A stretch of 21,719 nt of DNA from an uncultured Lachnospiraceae bacterium (GTDB lineage Bacteria; Bacillota; Clostridia; Lachnospirales; Lachnospiraceae): the NCBI GenBank assembly GCA_946623295.1, contig CAMOQY010000004.1, positions 1 through 21,719 of the forward strand, in the 5' to 3' direction. Shown in pieces: positions 5,738-13,742 of the stretch. Position 1 is the stretch's first letter; the number at the start of each line of letters is the position of its first letter. A model generated the notes under the pieces. It ran no database searches. It worked only from the letters and a program-made list of their open reading frames with translations, and had not been told where the DNA came from. Position numbers and translations under genes: made by a program.

Positions 5738-6853
5738 ATGAAGAAGATTTTAGCTATCGCTCTGTCTCTGGTCATGGTCCTCGGCCTTGTCGCCTGCGGC
5801 GGCACCGACGAAGGCACCAAGGCTGCTGAAGACACCAAAGCTGCGGCTGAGAGCCAGTCTGCAGACGCTCAGGGCTCTGAGGCTGCTGACAACACTGATG
5901 GCGCTCCCGCCATCACCAGCACCGACAAGGTCACCATGATCTGGTCGCACAACGCTGCCGAGACCACTGCAGGACATCAGGCTGCTCTGAAGTTCAAAGA
6001 GGCTATGGAGAAGTACTCCAACGGCAACATCACCGTTACCATCTATCCTAACGGCCAGATGGGTACCGTTCCGGAGAACGATCAGGCTCTCCGCGAGGGA
6101 ACCATCCAGATCAGCTCCGGTACCACCGGCGGACTGGTTGATCCCAGCCTTTCCTACTTTGACTGCCCCAACCTCGTTGACAGCAACGAGCAGGCCAAGG
6201 CCATGATGGAGCATGACACCGATCTCTACAAGTACACCCAGGAGAAGTACGAGGCTCTCGGCCTTCGCATGCTCTCCATCGTTCCCGGCGGATTCCGCGA
6301 GACCAGCTCCAACAAGGAGATCCGTTCCTTTGAGGACCTTAAGGGCCTGAAGATCCGTACCCTTGAGAACCCCATCGCTCTCGAGTACTGGAAAGATTGG
6401 GGCTGCACCCCTACTCCCGTTGCCTTCCAGGATCTCTACCTTGCTCTTCAGCAGGGCATGGTCGAGGCTCAGGAGAACGCCTATGACACCATCGTTGCTT
6501 CCGCTCTGTACGAGCAGCAGAAGTACATCGTAAACACCCACCACGTCATCATGTGGGCCGGCATGTACATGAACGACGCTTTCTATAAGAGCCTTCCTGC
6601 CGACTATCAGGAGCTTCTGAACTGGGTCGTGCTGAATGTCTACGAGCCGTTCCTGTATGAGCAGAGCATCAAGTCCAATGAGGCCGCTCTTCAGACCATG
6701 AAGGACGCCGGACTGGAAGTCATCGACTTCACCGCTGAGGATTACCAGAAGATGCGTGAGGCTGCCAAGCCCGCTTACGATCTGATCGCTCAGACCGTCG
6801 GCGAGGAGGCCATGAACCTCATCTACGCTGCTCAGGAAGCTGCCAACAAGTAA
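5738..6853 (+). CDS. dctP: TRAP transporter solute-binding lipoprotein (DctP)
   Basis: The 371-residue product begins with a lipoprotein signal, with lipobox LVAC and Cys20, followed by an Ala/Glu/Asp-rich linker to about residue 60. The DctP domain follows. GLKIRT (203-208) supplies the conserved Arg207 that pairs with the carboxylate of the ligand in this family. GGFRETSS (184-191) gives a second arginine at the usual site, and LYLALQQGMVEAQEN (233-247) is the helix signature before the hinge. The ribosome site GAGGAGG is excellent. Codon use is strongly biased to ACC, AAG, GAG and CTG/CTC, more than in the neighbours, suggesting high expression. It would be anchored outside the cell and deliver an organic acid to DctQM. 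The gene order Q-M-P, with the binding protein last, is less usual. A strong terminator follows. Confidence 0.94.
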   Translation: MKKILAIALSLVMVLGLVACGGTDEGTKAAEDTKAAAESQSADAQGSEAADNTDGAPAITSTDKVTMIWSHNAAETTAGHQAALKFKEAMEKYSNGNITVTIYPNGQMGTVPENDQALREGTIQISSGTTGGLVDPSLSYFDCPNLVDSNEQAKAMMEHDTDLYKYTQEKYEALGLRMLSIVPGGFRETSSNKEIRSFEDLKGLKIRTLENPIALEYWKDWGCTPTPVAFQDLYLALQQGMVEAQENAYDTIVASALYEQQKYIVNTHHVIMWAGMYMNDAFYKSLPADYQELLNWVVLNVYEPFLYEQSIKSNEAALQTMKDAGLEVIDFTAEDYQKMREAAKPAYDLIAQTVGEEAMNLIYAAQEAANK

Positions 6854-6878
6854 TTATCGGATTATCCGAAAACGATCA

Positions 6879-6908
6879 GGGCTGTCGCTTTAATGCGGCA
6901 GCCCTTTT
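6879..6908 (+). terminator. Rho-independent terminator of the dctQMP operon
   Basis: GGGCTGTCGC (6879-6888), a 6-nt loop, GCGGCAGCCC (6895-6904) and TTTT form a 10-bp stem with one G-T pair. It lies 25 bp after the dctP stop codon. Confidence 0.9.
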
Positions 6909-7007
6909 CATGCTCGATAAGGCCTGAGCAGGCGCGCGTGCCCGCACGCGAAGCTTGCGAGGGCCAACGTACATTGGGCAAGACCGCAAGATGTGCGCAT
7001 CACGCAG

Positions 7008-7050
7008 ATCGGATGGGCGGCATAGCCTGCCCATCCGATTACTGTTTTTT
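7008..7050 (+). terminator. Second hairpin between convergent genes, possible terminator
   Basis: ATCGGATGGGC (7008-7018) and GCCCATCCGAT (7029-7039) form a perfect 11-bp stem with a 10-nt loop. TTTTTT follows at 7045-7050 on the plus strand. The convergent ABC ATPase gene ends at 7083, so the hairpin may also end its transcript, although no T-tract lies on that side. Confidence 0.6.
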
Positions 7051-7082
7051 GTGAAAACTGCCAAAGCCCCGCAAGTAACAGT

Positions 7083-8171
7083 TTATTTCAGTTTTATCTC
7101 AACGTGATTCTGTTTTGACGCGGCGGCGTCATATGAGTAATCGAGACTTTCGGCCGCGCTGCCGATCAGCTTGAGCGAAAGGTCGTTGCCGCAATCGCGC
7201 GGGTCAAACCGCCTCCCGGCGTAATCCGCACAGATCCTGACAGCCTGCTCGTCGGGAGCGTACTCGGCGCTCACGACTATATCCGGCTCGTCGTATTCCC
7301 GGAAGAGGATCTGCTGAACGAGCTCTTCGAAAACGAGCCGTATGCGGTTTTTCTCCCTTGGAGAAATGTCGTTTTGCAGGCAGTAAAGATCGATCTGCGT
7401 TCCCGCGCCGATAAAGTCAAAATCCCTGCTGCCGATCACAAGCTCAAGCATCTTGAGCCTGCGGACAAAGCGCCTCGTAAGCTCCCTCCCGGGATGATCG
7501 AAGATCTGTCCGGGAGTACCGTCCTCGTATATCCCGCCCTGATCCATGTACAATACACGGGATGAGATTGCCCGCGCAAAATTCATCTCGTGCGTCACGA
7601 TCATCATCGTTTTTCCGCTGTGCGAGAGGTCGCGTATGACGGCCTGCACCTCGCCCACCATCGTGGGATCCAGGGCGCTGGTCGGCTCGTCGAGCAGTAT
7701 CACGTCCGGGTCCATTGCCAGCGTTCTCGCGATCGCGACACGCTGCTTCTGGCCGCCGGAGAGCTGATCCGGATACTGAAGCTCGCGTCCCGCAAGCCCG
7801 ACACGGCGCAGCAGGGCTATTCCCGTATCATACGCCTCCTGCTTTGACTTTTTCAGGATATCCATCGGGGCGAGCATCAGATTCTCGATGACGGTCAGGT
7901 GCCCGAAAAGATTGAATGACTGAAATACCATCCCCATCCTGCGGCGCGCCTTGCTCAGATCGTACTTTGGCGCGGTGATGTCCTCGCCGTCGAGCAGGAT
8001 CTGTCCCGAGGTAGGACGCTCCAGCATGTTGATACAGCGCAGCAGCGTCGATTTTCCGGTGCCGGAGGGTCCGATCACGGCGATCACCTCGCCGTCGTTT
8101 ATGACGGTGCTGACGTCCTCCAGGGGCGTCGCGTTCTCGTATTTTTTCTGAAGATGACGGAGCTCTATCAT
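7083..8171 (-). CDS. Polar amino acid ABC transporter ATPase with a C-terminal histidine-kinase-type ATPase-like domain
   Basis: Residues 1-240 form a typical GlnQ/HisP-type ABC ATPase. They include Walker A GPSGTGKST (34-42), Q-loop Gln84, signature LSGGQKQR (137-144), Walker B VILLDEP (157-163) and switch His194. About 120 further residues follow, which ordinary GlnQ proteins (about 240 residues) lack. This tail contains NRIRLVFEELVQQIL (275-289), then DYAGRRFDPRD (316-326), then LSLKLIGSAAESLDYSY (331-347). That order resembles the N box, the D-x-x-G-x-x-FDP box and the following helix of RsbW/SpoIIAB-type ATPases. The N-box Asn appears replaced by Gln and the G2 glycines are poor, so the tail may bind a nucleotide weakly or act as a sensor. 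The start overlaps the stop of the binding-protein/permease gene by 4 bp, so both belong to one operon. Confidence 0.9.
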   Translation of the reverse strand: MIELRHLQKKYENATPLEDVSTVINDGEVIAVIGPSGTGKSTLLRCINMLERPTSGQILLDGEDITAPKYDLSKARRRMGMVFQSFNLFGHLTVIENLMLAPMDILKKSKQEAYDTGIALLRRVGLAGRELQYPDQLSGGQKQRVAIARTLAMDPDVILLDEPTSALDPTMVGEVQAVIRDLSHSGKTMMIVTHEMNFARAISSRVLYMDQGGIYEDGTPGQIFDHPGRELTRRFVRRLKMLELVIGSRDFDFIGAGTQIDLYCLQNDISPREKNRIRLVFEELVQQILFREYDEPDIVVSAEYAPDEQAVRICADYAGRRFDPRDCGNDLSLKLIGSAAESLDYSYDAAASKQNHVEIKLK

Positions 8172-10432
8172 TTTGTCTTCACCCCCTTCAGGATATCATT
8201 CTTTGACCGGCGTCGCGGATCGATGCGGACCACGATGCGGTTTACGATAAAGTTGAGGATCGCCGCAAGGATAAAATAGATGACCGCGACGGCGATGAGC
8301 GGGAAAAACGCCTCGTACGTCCTGCTGCGGACGATATCGCCCATCCTTGTCAGATCCTGTACCGCCACATATCCTACGATAGCCGTTGCTTTGATCAGCG
8401 AGACTATCTCGCCCCGATAAGCCGGCAGGAAGTGCGGGAGGGCCTGGGGCAGGACGACGCGGTAGAAAGCGCTCCGGTCAGTATATCCCAGAGCATAGGC
8501 AGCCTCCGTCTGTCCGCCATCGACTGCTCCGACGCCTGATTTTAACATACTGAATACGGCGGAGCCGAATATAAGGGTAAAGCCGAGGCTCGATATGATC
8601 GTCCCGGAGATGGCGACCTTTCCGAAAATGACGTAGCAGAGTATCATCAGGAGCACTACCACCGGCATCCCCTGGACGAGCCATACGCAAAAGCGCGCTA
8701 TGGTATTGGCGGCGCGGTTGCCTCCGCGGCACAGCATGAATACGAAAAAGCCGAGCAGGGTGCCGAAGATCACCGATGACACCGTGATGATCAGCGTCGT
8801 GCCGATACCGGATAGAAACAGCTTCCAGCGGCCTTCGCGTATAAAAGTCTTTTCAAAACTTTCGGCTATCGAGGCAAAGAATCCGCCGTCCTTAGCGGTC
8901 AGATCCTTTGCATGGACCGCAAGTACGATGCCGCCGTGAGCAGTCGGCTCGGAAAAGAGCACCTGCTCCTCCCTCTCGGGCGTGACATTCATATCGGTCG
9001 AAAAATCGTATTTTCCGGACTGGACCGCAGGGATCCGACCGGCGAAATCCACATCGCCAAGCTCCAGCGCGTAGCCTCTTTCGCGGCAGAAACGGACGAC
9101 GAGATCGATGTCGTAACCCACGTTCATCCCGTCCTTGATATACGACCAGGGCATGTCGGTGGATGTGGTGACAACGCGGATCGTGCCGTTTTCTCCGGTC
9201 AGATCCGACATATCCACGACCTTTTTCTCCTCGTCGGTGCCGAGCCAGATGTCCGCGATCTCATCCATAGTCCCGTCCGCCCAGCTCTGCTCCAGGAATT
9301 CGTTGAGCTCACTGCAGAGCGCGGCGCTTTTCTCGTCGTCCTTGCGGAAGGCAAAGCTGTAGTTGTTTTCCGTCAGGCTTTCATGGATATAGTCGATCTC
9401 CGGCGATTCGGCGTGGATGGAAATAATACCCGGCTCGTCGCCCAGAAATCCGTCGATCTTGTTTGCGAGCAGAGCAGCGACGCAGTCAGGGTAGCCGTTG
9501 TAGTAAAAATACTCGCTGTCCGGGAAGAACCTGGCAGCGGCATCCTCCATGAGAGGACCGACCAGGACTCCGATGCGTTTGCCGTTGTAGTCTGAAATGA
9601 GCGAGCCTTCGCCTGATCCGGCTCCGGTATCCCGTACCATGGCTGCTGTTTTCACGCTGAAAAGCACATCAGAAAAGGGGACCTCGCCGTCTCTCTCCTC
9701 TGTCACGAAGAGATTTGACATTATGCAGTCGATGTCGCCTGTGGCTGCTGCGGAAATGATCCCGCCGAAGTCGTATATCTTAAATTCCACGTCCGCCCCG
9801 AGCCAGGCCGCAAAGCGGTACGCCAGCTCGATATCGTATCCGCTGAGCTCCGTTCCGACGTAGTACGAGTAGGGCATTACCGTGCCGGTGGTGCCGACAC
9901 GGAGGTGGTACTGCGGATTCGCGGCGGGCGTGATATCAGGCATCTCCTCGTTGACCTCGACAACCCAGCGCCTGTACATATCGTCAAGGGTACCGTCTTC
10001 CTTTGCCTGCGCGATAAACTGATTGATTTTTCTCCGGAGGTCCGGTATCCCGGATGCAGGAGAGATCCCGACGGCGACGCGATTCTCGTTGTAATCATCT
10101 TTCAGGATGCGGACTCCTTCCGTCCCGTTTTCGATCGCAATCTCCATCTCTCTCCGGGCGTAGACGTAGGCGTCGAGCCGGCCGTTTGCCACATCGTCGT
10201 AAGCGAGGGGACTGTCATTGTACGCTATGATCTCGGCGTCAGGAAAGTCCTTTTTGAGCATTTCGTATTCGATCAGATCAGACATAACGCCGATCCTTGT
10301 GCCGGGTTTTCCGAGCTGATCGTAGGAAGTAATTGCTTCGCTCTCCGCCCTGCATCCGGCAAAGATCGCACATATCGCCGCGGCAAGCAGGCAGAGCACA
10401 GCGGTTTTTTTCGTTTTTCTGCAGTTTCTCAT
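8168..10432 (-). CDS. Amino acid ABC transporter, fused solute-binding lipoprotein and permease
   Basis: This 754-residue protein starts with a lipoprotein signal (lipobox IFAGC, Cys27). Residues about 33-156 match the second half of a family 3 solute-binding protein, from the GKPGTRIGV strand to DGTLDDMYRRW. Residues about 174-397 form a complete second domain (YHLRVGTTG ... GTMDEIADIWLG). Residues about 416-505 match only the first half of a third (GTIRVVTTSTDMPWSY ... GIVLAVHAKD). A HisM/GlnP-type permease follows (about 517-740), with several membrane segments and the EAA loop GQTEAAYALG...LPQALP (640-665). It would bind and import polar amino acids with the ATPase encoded next. The ribosome site AAAGGTGAT precedes the ATG. 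The half-domain order suggests that the first and third pieces fold together. Confidence 0.92.
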   Translation of the reverse strand: MRNCRKTKKTAVLCLLAAAICAIFAGCRAESEAITSYDQLGKPGTRIGVMSDLIEYEMLKKDFPDAEIIAYNDSPLAYDDVANGRLDAYVYARREMEIAIENGTEGVRILKDDYNENRVAVGISPASGIPDLRRKINQFIAQAKEDGTLDDMYRRWVVEVNEEMPDITPAANPQYHLRVGTTGTVMPYSYYVGTELSGYDIELAYRFAAWLGADVEFKIYDFGGIISAAATGDIDCIMSNLFVTEERDGEVPFSDVLFSVKTAAMVRDTGAGSGEGSLISDYNGKRIGVLVGPLMEDAAARFFPDSEYFYYNGYPDCVAALLANKIDGFLGDEPGIISIHAESPEIDYIHESLTENNYSFAFRKDDEKSAALCSELNEFLEQSWADGTMDEIADIWLGTDEEKKVVDMSDLTGENGTIRVVTTSTDMPWSYIKDGMNVGYDIDLVVRFCRERGYALELGDVDFAGRIPAVQSGKYDFSTDMNVTPEREEQVLFSEPTAHGGIVLAVHAKDLTAKDGGFFASIAESFEKTFIREGRWKLFLSGIGTTLIITVSSVIFGTLLGFFVFMLCRGGNRAANTIARFCVWLVQGMPVVVLLMILCYVIFGKVAISGTIISSLGFTLIFGSAVFSMLKSGVGAVDGGQTEAAYALGYTDRSAFYRVVLPQALPHFLPAYRGEIVSLIKATAIVGYVAVQDLTRMGDIVRSRTYEAFFPLIAVAVIYFILAAILNFIVNRIVVRIDPRRRSKNDILKGVKTK

Positions 10433-10461
10433 CAGATATCACCTTTTAAAATGCTGATACG

Positions 10462-10516
10462 AAAAAAGACTGCCCGACGGCGTACCGCGCAGAAAAACTT
10501 TACGGCAGCGTCGGGC
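10462..10516 (-). terminator. Terminator downstream of the HD-GYP gene
   Basis: On the minus strand, GCCCGACG (10516-10509) pairs with CGTCGGGC (10479-10472) across a 29-nt loop that can itself pair partly. TTTTTT (10467-10462) follows 4 nt later. It separates the HD-GYP gene from the ABC operon, whose promoter must overlap or follow it. Confidence 0.7.
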
Positions 10517-10522
10517 GGGTTT

Positions 10523-13500
10523 TTATTCGGATTTGTCACCGCCGCTTTTTACGCGGTGAGTTTTGCCGTCCTCTCCAAGGTAGGTATTTTCAGCTGTGTA
10601 AGGCTTGAGCTTTCCGGATCTCATCAGCTCGACGACAAGCTTTGATATCTTCGGATCAAACTGAGTACCGGCGCAGCGCTCGAATTCGCTGATGATCTTT
10701 TCGACGGAATACGGCTCCTTGTATACTCTCTTTGACGCCATCGCGTCAAAGCAGTCCGCGCAGCAGATGATCCTGGCCACGAGCGGGATATTCTCGCCGG
10801 AGATCCCTTCGGGATAGCCTGTGCCGTCGTATTTCTCGTGATGGGATTTTGCTCCCTCTATGATCTGCGGTATGGTCGAAATGCCCTTGAGGATACCGGC
10901 GCCGCGCGTGGTGTGGCTCTTCATGACCTTGAACTCCTCATCCGTCAGTCTGCCCGGCTTATTGAGGATGCTGTCGGGTATGGCGATCTTGCCGATGTCG
11001 TGAAGCAGCGCGATATAATAGATATTGTCGACCTCGTCTGAGCTCATACCCATATTTTCGGCTATGACCTTTGAATAGTAGCCTACACGTATGGAGTGGC
11101 CGTTGGTATATTCGTCCTTCGCGTCGATGGTCCGGGCGATAGCCTGGATGGATTCGAGAGTGATGTTTTTATATTCAAGCTGGCGCTTCAGAGATTTTCT
11201 GGTCTTGAGGCGGATGATAATGGCTGTGAAAAGGAAAACCGCCGCGGCGGCTATGACCAGAAGCACCGCCCAGAACCACCATTGCTCGTACATCTGTCTG
11301 GCTTTTTCAAGATGTATTTGGATCTGATTTGAGGACTGGCCGTACTCGTCGGTCACGTAGACATTGAAGGTATAGCTGCCGCCGGGAAGGTTTGTATAAT
11401 AAATGCTCCGGTCGTCGGCGGTATAGGAAGTATAGTTTTCATCGACGCCGTCCAGCTTGTAGTAGACCGTATAGCCGTTGTTTGGCCTGAATCCGAGCAC
11501 GGAGAGGTTGAAGGCCACACGGTAGACGTCCTTGGCGACATTGATGCGGTCCCCGTAAAAATGATTTCCGTCCAGATCCACGGAGGAAACCGCGATCTTT
11601 ACTGCCGGCGGTATTTCTCTGGTCTTGTTGAAATCATAGACAAAGATACCGTTTGTGGACTGCAGATAGTATTTCTGTTCGGCTTCATCGTAGTATCCGG
11701 AAGTATTGGCGATGATGGGCTGAAGCCCGTTGGTCGCATCGTAAAACTCATAATCTTCGAGCGTGCCGGGTTCGAGCGAGTCCGTGATATACATCTGGGT
11801 CTGGCTTCCGATGACGTATTTGTACTGCGCATCTCCCGTGGCTCCGGTGTATTTCACCTTGGAAAGCTCGACGATAGAGCCCTTTATATACGGAAGCACG
11901 ATCTCCTCGGAGGCGCCGCCTTCGGCGGCTGTATCAAGGCGGAACAGCCTGCTGTTGAGGGTGTAATAGATATAGTCCCCGTCCACCAGGAATTTGAGCC
12001 TGTTTCCGGAAATGCTTTTTTCGGTAGGTATTTCAACGGCTTCGGTAAAATCGTCGTCCACAACGAAAAGACCCTGCGTCCGGTCGAGGAGGATCCTGCC
12101 GTCCTTGGTTTTGTTGATGTAGAGTACGTTTGAGCCGATATTCATGACGGAGAATTCTTTTCCGTCAAAGCGCATGATGCCTCTCGCGTAGCCCAGCGCC
12201 AGATAATCGTCGAAGCTGCGCATGGAGCGGATGGTATTGGTCAGAGTGATATCGGGGTCGCCGACAAGCTTTCCGAGGTGAGAGGAGATATAATCGAGGT
12301 CGTAGATGACGACGCTTTCGTCAGCAGGGTCGTATTCGACCAGGCCGAGGCTGGAGATCGCGAAATATACCTTGTCCCTGAAGATCTCGACGTCTTTCGG
12401 CGAGTAGGTAAAGGTGTAATTGTCATCTCCCTGGGCTTTTCCCTCGGCCGTCCTGGCGGCGGCGTATTCGTCGATGGTCTGCATGATCGCGTTGTCGGGA
12501 AGGATCGTGTTTGTCTTCAGATCGTACCTGTAGATCCTTGTGGTGGCGATGATGTAGAGGATGTCGCCGTATTTTTCCACGGCGTAGACGTTTCTGTCAA
12601 AGGCGGGCGGGGCGTTCAGCGCCTGCCAGGTGGGGTCGTCATAGAGCAGCTCGGAGAGCGCGTTCCGTGTTATGATCGATACTCCGGAGGCGCCGATATA
12701 GTGTGAAGCGGCCCAGAGGTTTCCCTCGTAGTCGATCATCAGATCGACCAGCTGGCTTTTGTTTTCGAGATCACCGGCCAGGGTGATGGAGGGAACGCTG
12801 CTCTCCAGGTCGATGCAGTAGATGCCGTTCTTTTCGCATGCCGCAAAGAGAATATGCTCCTCCTCGGAGTAGAGCATCTTGTTGACCTGATCGGAGACTA
12901 CGAGGTCGTCCAGCATGACGCCCCGCTTTATATCGTATCTGTGGATGATCCCGGTATCCTCGGCCATATAGAGCGTGCCGCCGCAGGCCATGATGTCCAG
13001 CAGCTTGGGATAGGAGCTGAGCTCTCTGCCGTTTTTGTCGCGGACGCCCTCGTCAAGCTGGTAGAAATAGTCGCCGCTTTCCGCGTCAAGGGCGATATCG
13101 ATGACGTTTTTCCCCTCGGTGCCGGGGATGACGCTCCGGGTGCCGTCCGCGATATTATAGATAATGCCCGCGCTTTGCGTTGAGATATAGAGCAGATCCC
13201 GCTCCTCATCCAGAACGATATCGCTTATGACTGCGGGCTCGGCAGTCAGCGGAGCAAAGGCGCCGTCTTTGTAGACAAAGACGTATTCGGAGGTCGCGAT
13301 ATACAGGGTGTTGCCTTTTGACGCGAGCGCCCTGACGTTAATGATGGAATAGGTCTTCCCCTCGTGATCGAAATTGCGGTAGGTGACGAAGTCTTTTGAG
13401 TCGTAGCGGGTAAGGCCGGAGTACTGGGCGATCCATACGTAACCGTCGTCGGTCTGGCAGAGCGCCTCGGCGCCTGAGACCTCAAGATCTACCGGGATCT

Positions 13501-13636
13501 CGGTCTTGTCGCTCATATACGAGGCCGCGTCTGTCTCTTTTGCAAACGAGGAAAAAACTGCCGGAAGCAGCAGAATAAAAAAGATTACCCCAATGATCCT
13601 GTTTCTCATAGCTTTGCTCACTCGTCTGCCGTGCAT
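10523..13636 (-). CDS. Membrane cyclic-di-GMP phosphodiesterase: extracytoplasmic beta-propeller sensor, Y_Y_Y-like domain and HD-GYP domain
   Basis: The 1037-residue product has an N-terminal hydrophobic signal (12-31). A long region of short beta repeats follows (about 45-680), with LYIATSEYVF- and DGYVWIAQYSGL-like blades as in two-component 'reg_prop' propellers. A Y_Y_Y-like domain follows (about 700-775; YKLDGVDENYTSYT ... LPGGSYTFNVYVTDEYGQ), then one membrane segment (786-809) and a cytoplasmic HD-GYP domain. The HD pair is His879-Asp880 in LLHDIGKIAIPD, and the GYP motif is in HHEKYDGTGYPEG (932-944). It probably senses an external ligand or polymer and breaks down cyclic-di-GMP. No kinase or regulator partner is encoded nearby. 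A second start at 13609 (MRNRIIG) is equally possible, as neither start has a clear ribosome site. A good promoter lies upstream. Confidence 0.92.
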   Translation of the reverse strand: MHGRRVSKAMRNRIIGVIFFILLLPAVFSSFAKETDAASYMSDKTEIPVDLEVSGAEALCQTDDGYVWIAQYSGLTRYDSKDFVTYRNFDHEGKTYSIINVRALASKGNTLYIATSEYVFVYKDGAFAPLTAEPAVISDIVLDEERDLLYISTQSAGIIYNIADGTRSVIPGTEGKNVIDIALDAESGDYFYQLDEGVRDKNGRELSSYPKLLDIMACGGTLYMAEDTGIIHRYDIKRGVMLDDLVVSDQVNKMLYSEEEHILFAACEKNGIYCIDLESSVPSITLAGDLENKSQLVDLMIDYEGNLWAASHYIGASGVSIITRNALSELLYDDPTWQALNAPPAFDRNVYAVEKYGDILYIIATTRIYRYDLKTNTILPDNAIMQTIDEYAAARTAEGKAQGDDNYTFTYSPKDVEIFRDKVYFAISSLGLVEYDPADESVVIYDLDYISSHLGKLVGDPDITLTNTIRSMRSFDDYLALGYARGIMRFDGKEFSVMNIGSNVLYINKTKDGRILLDRTQGLFVVDDDFTEAVEIPTEKSISGNRLKFLVDGDYIYYTLNSRLFRLDTAAEGGASEEIVLPYIKGSIVELSKVKYTGATGDAQYKYVIGSQTQMYITDSLEPGTLEDYEFYDATNGLQPIIANTSGYYDEAEQKYYLQSTNGIFVYDFNKTREIPPAVKIAVSSVDLDGNHFYGDRINVAKDVYRVAFNLSVLGFRPNNGYTVYYKLDGVDENYTSYTADDRSIYYTNLPGGSYTFNVYVTDEYGQSSNQIQIHLEKARQMYEQWWFWAVLLVIAAAAVFLFTAIIIRLKTRKSLKRQLEYKNITLESIQAIARTIDAKDEYTNGHSIRVGYYSKVIAENMGMSSDEVDNIYYIALLHDIGKIAIPDSILNKPGRLTDEEFKVMKSHTTRGAGILKGISTIPQIIEGAKSHHEKYDGTGYPEGISGENIPLVARIICCADCFDAMASKRVYKEPYSVEKIISEFERCAGTQFDPKISKLVVELMRSGKLKPYTAENTYLGEDGKTHRVKSGGDKSE

Positions 13637-13659
13637 GGCACGCGTTTGATCATCTGACC

Positions 13660-13681
13660 GCGCCGGAAAAAAGGCCGGCGC
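13660..13681 (-). other. GC-rich hairpin in the leader of the HD-GYP gene
   Basis: GCGCCGG (13660-13666) and CCGGCGC (13675-13681) form a perfect stem around AAAAAAGG. It lies between the predicted transcription start (about 13687) and the ATG. No T-tract follows on the minus strand, so it is more likely a leader structure than a terminator. Confidence 0.5.
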
Positions 13682-13693
13682 ATTTCACAGTCA

Positions 13694-13722
13694 AGTTTAG
13701 CCGACAAAAGCGTCTTAGTCAA
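13694..13722 (-). promoter_or_regulatory. Promoter of the HD-GYP gene
   Basis: On the minus strand, TTGACT (13722-13717), a 17-bp spacer and TAAACT (13699-13694) are found. These match 5 of 6 and 4 of 6 consensus bases. The predicted start lies about 50 nt before the first ATG. Confidence 0.65.
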
Positions 13723-13742
13723 TCAAATAAGCTTTAAGAGCC

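Noticed and set aside
5750..6544. A 264-codon minus-strand frame opposite dctP
   Set aside because: It mirrors the strong codon bias of dctP (Val/Leu/Gly-rich antisense) and has no motif; dctP is certain.
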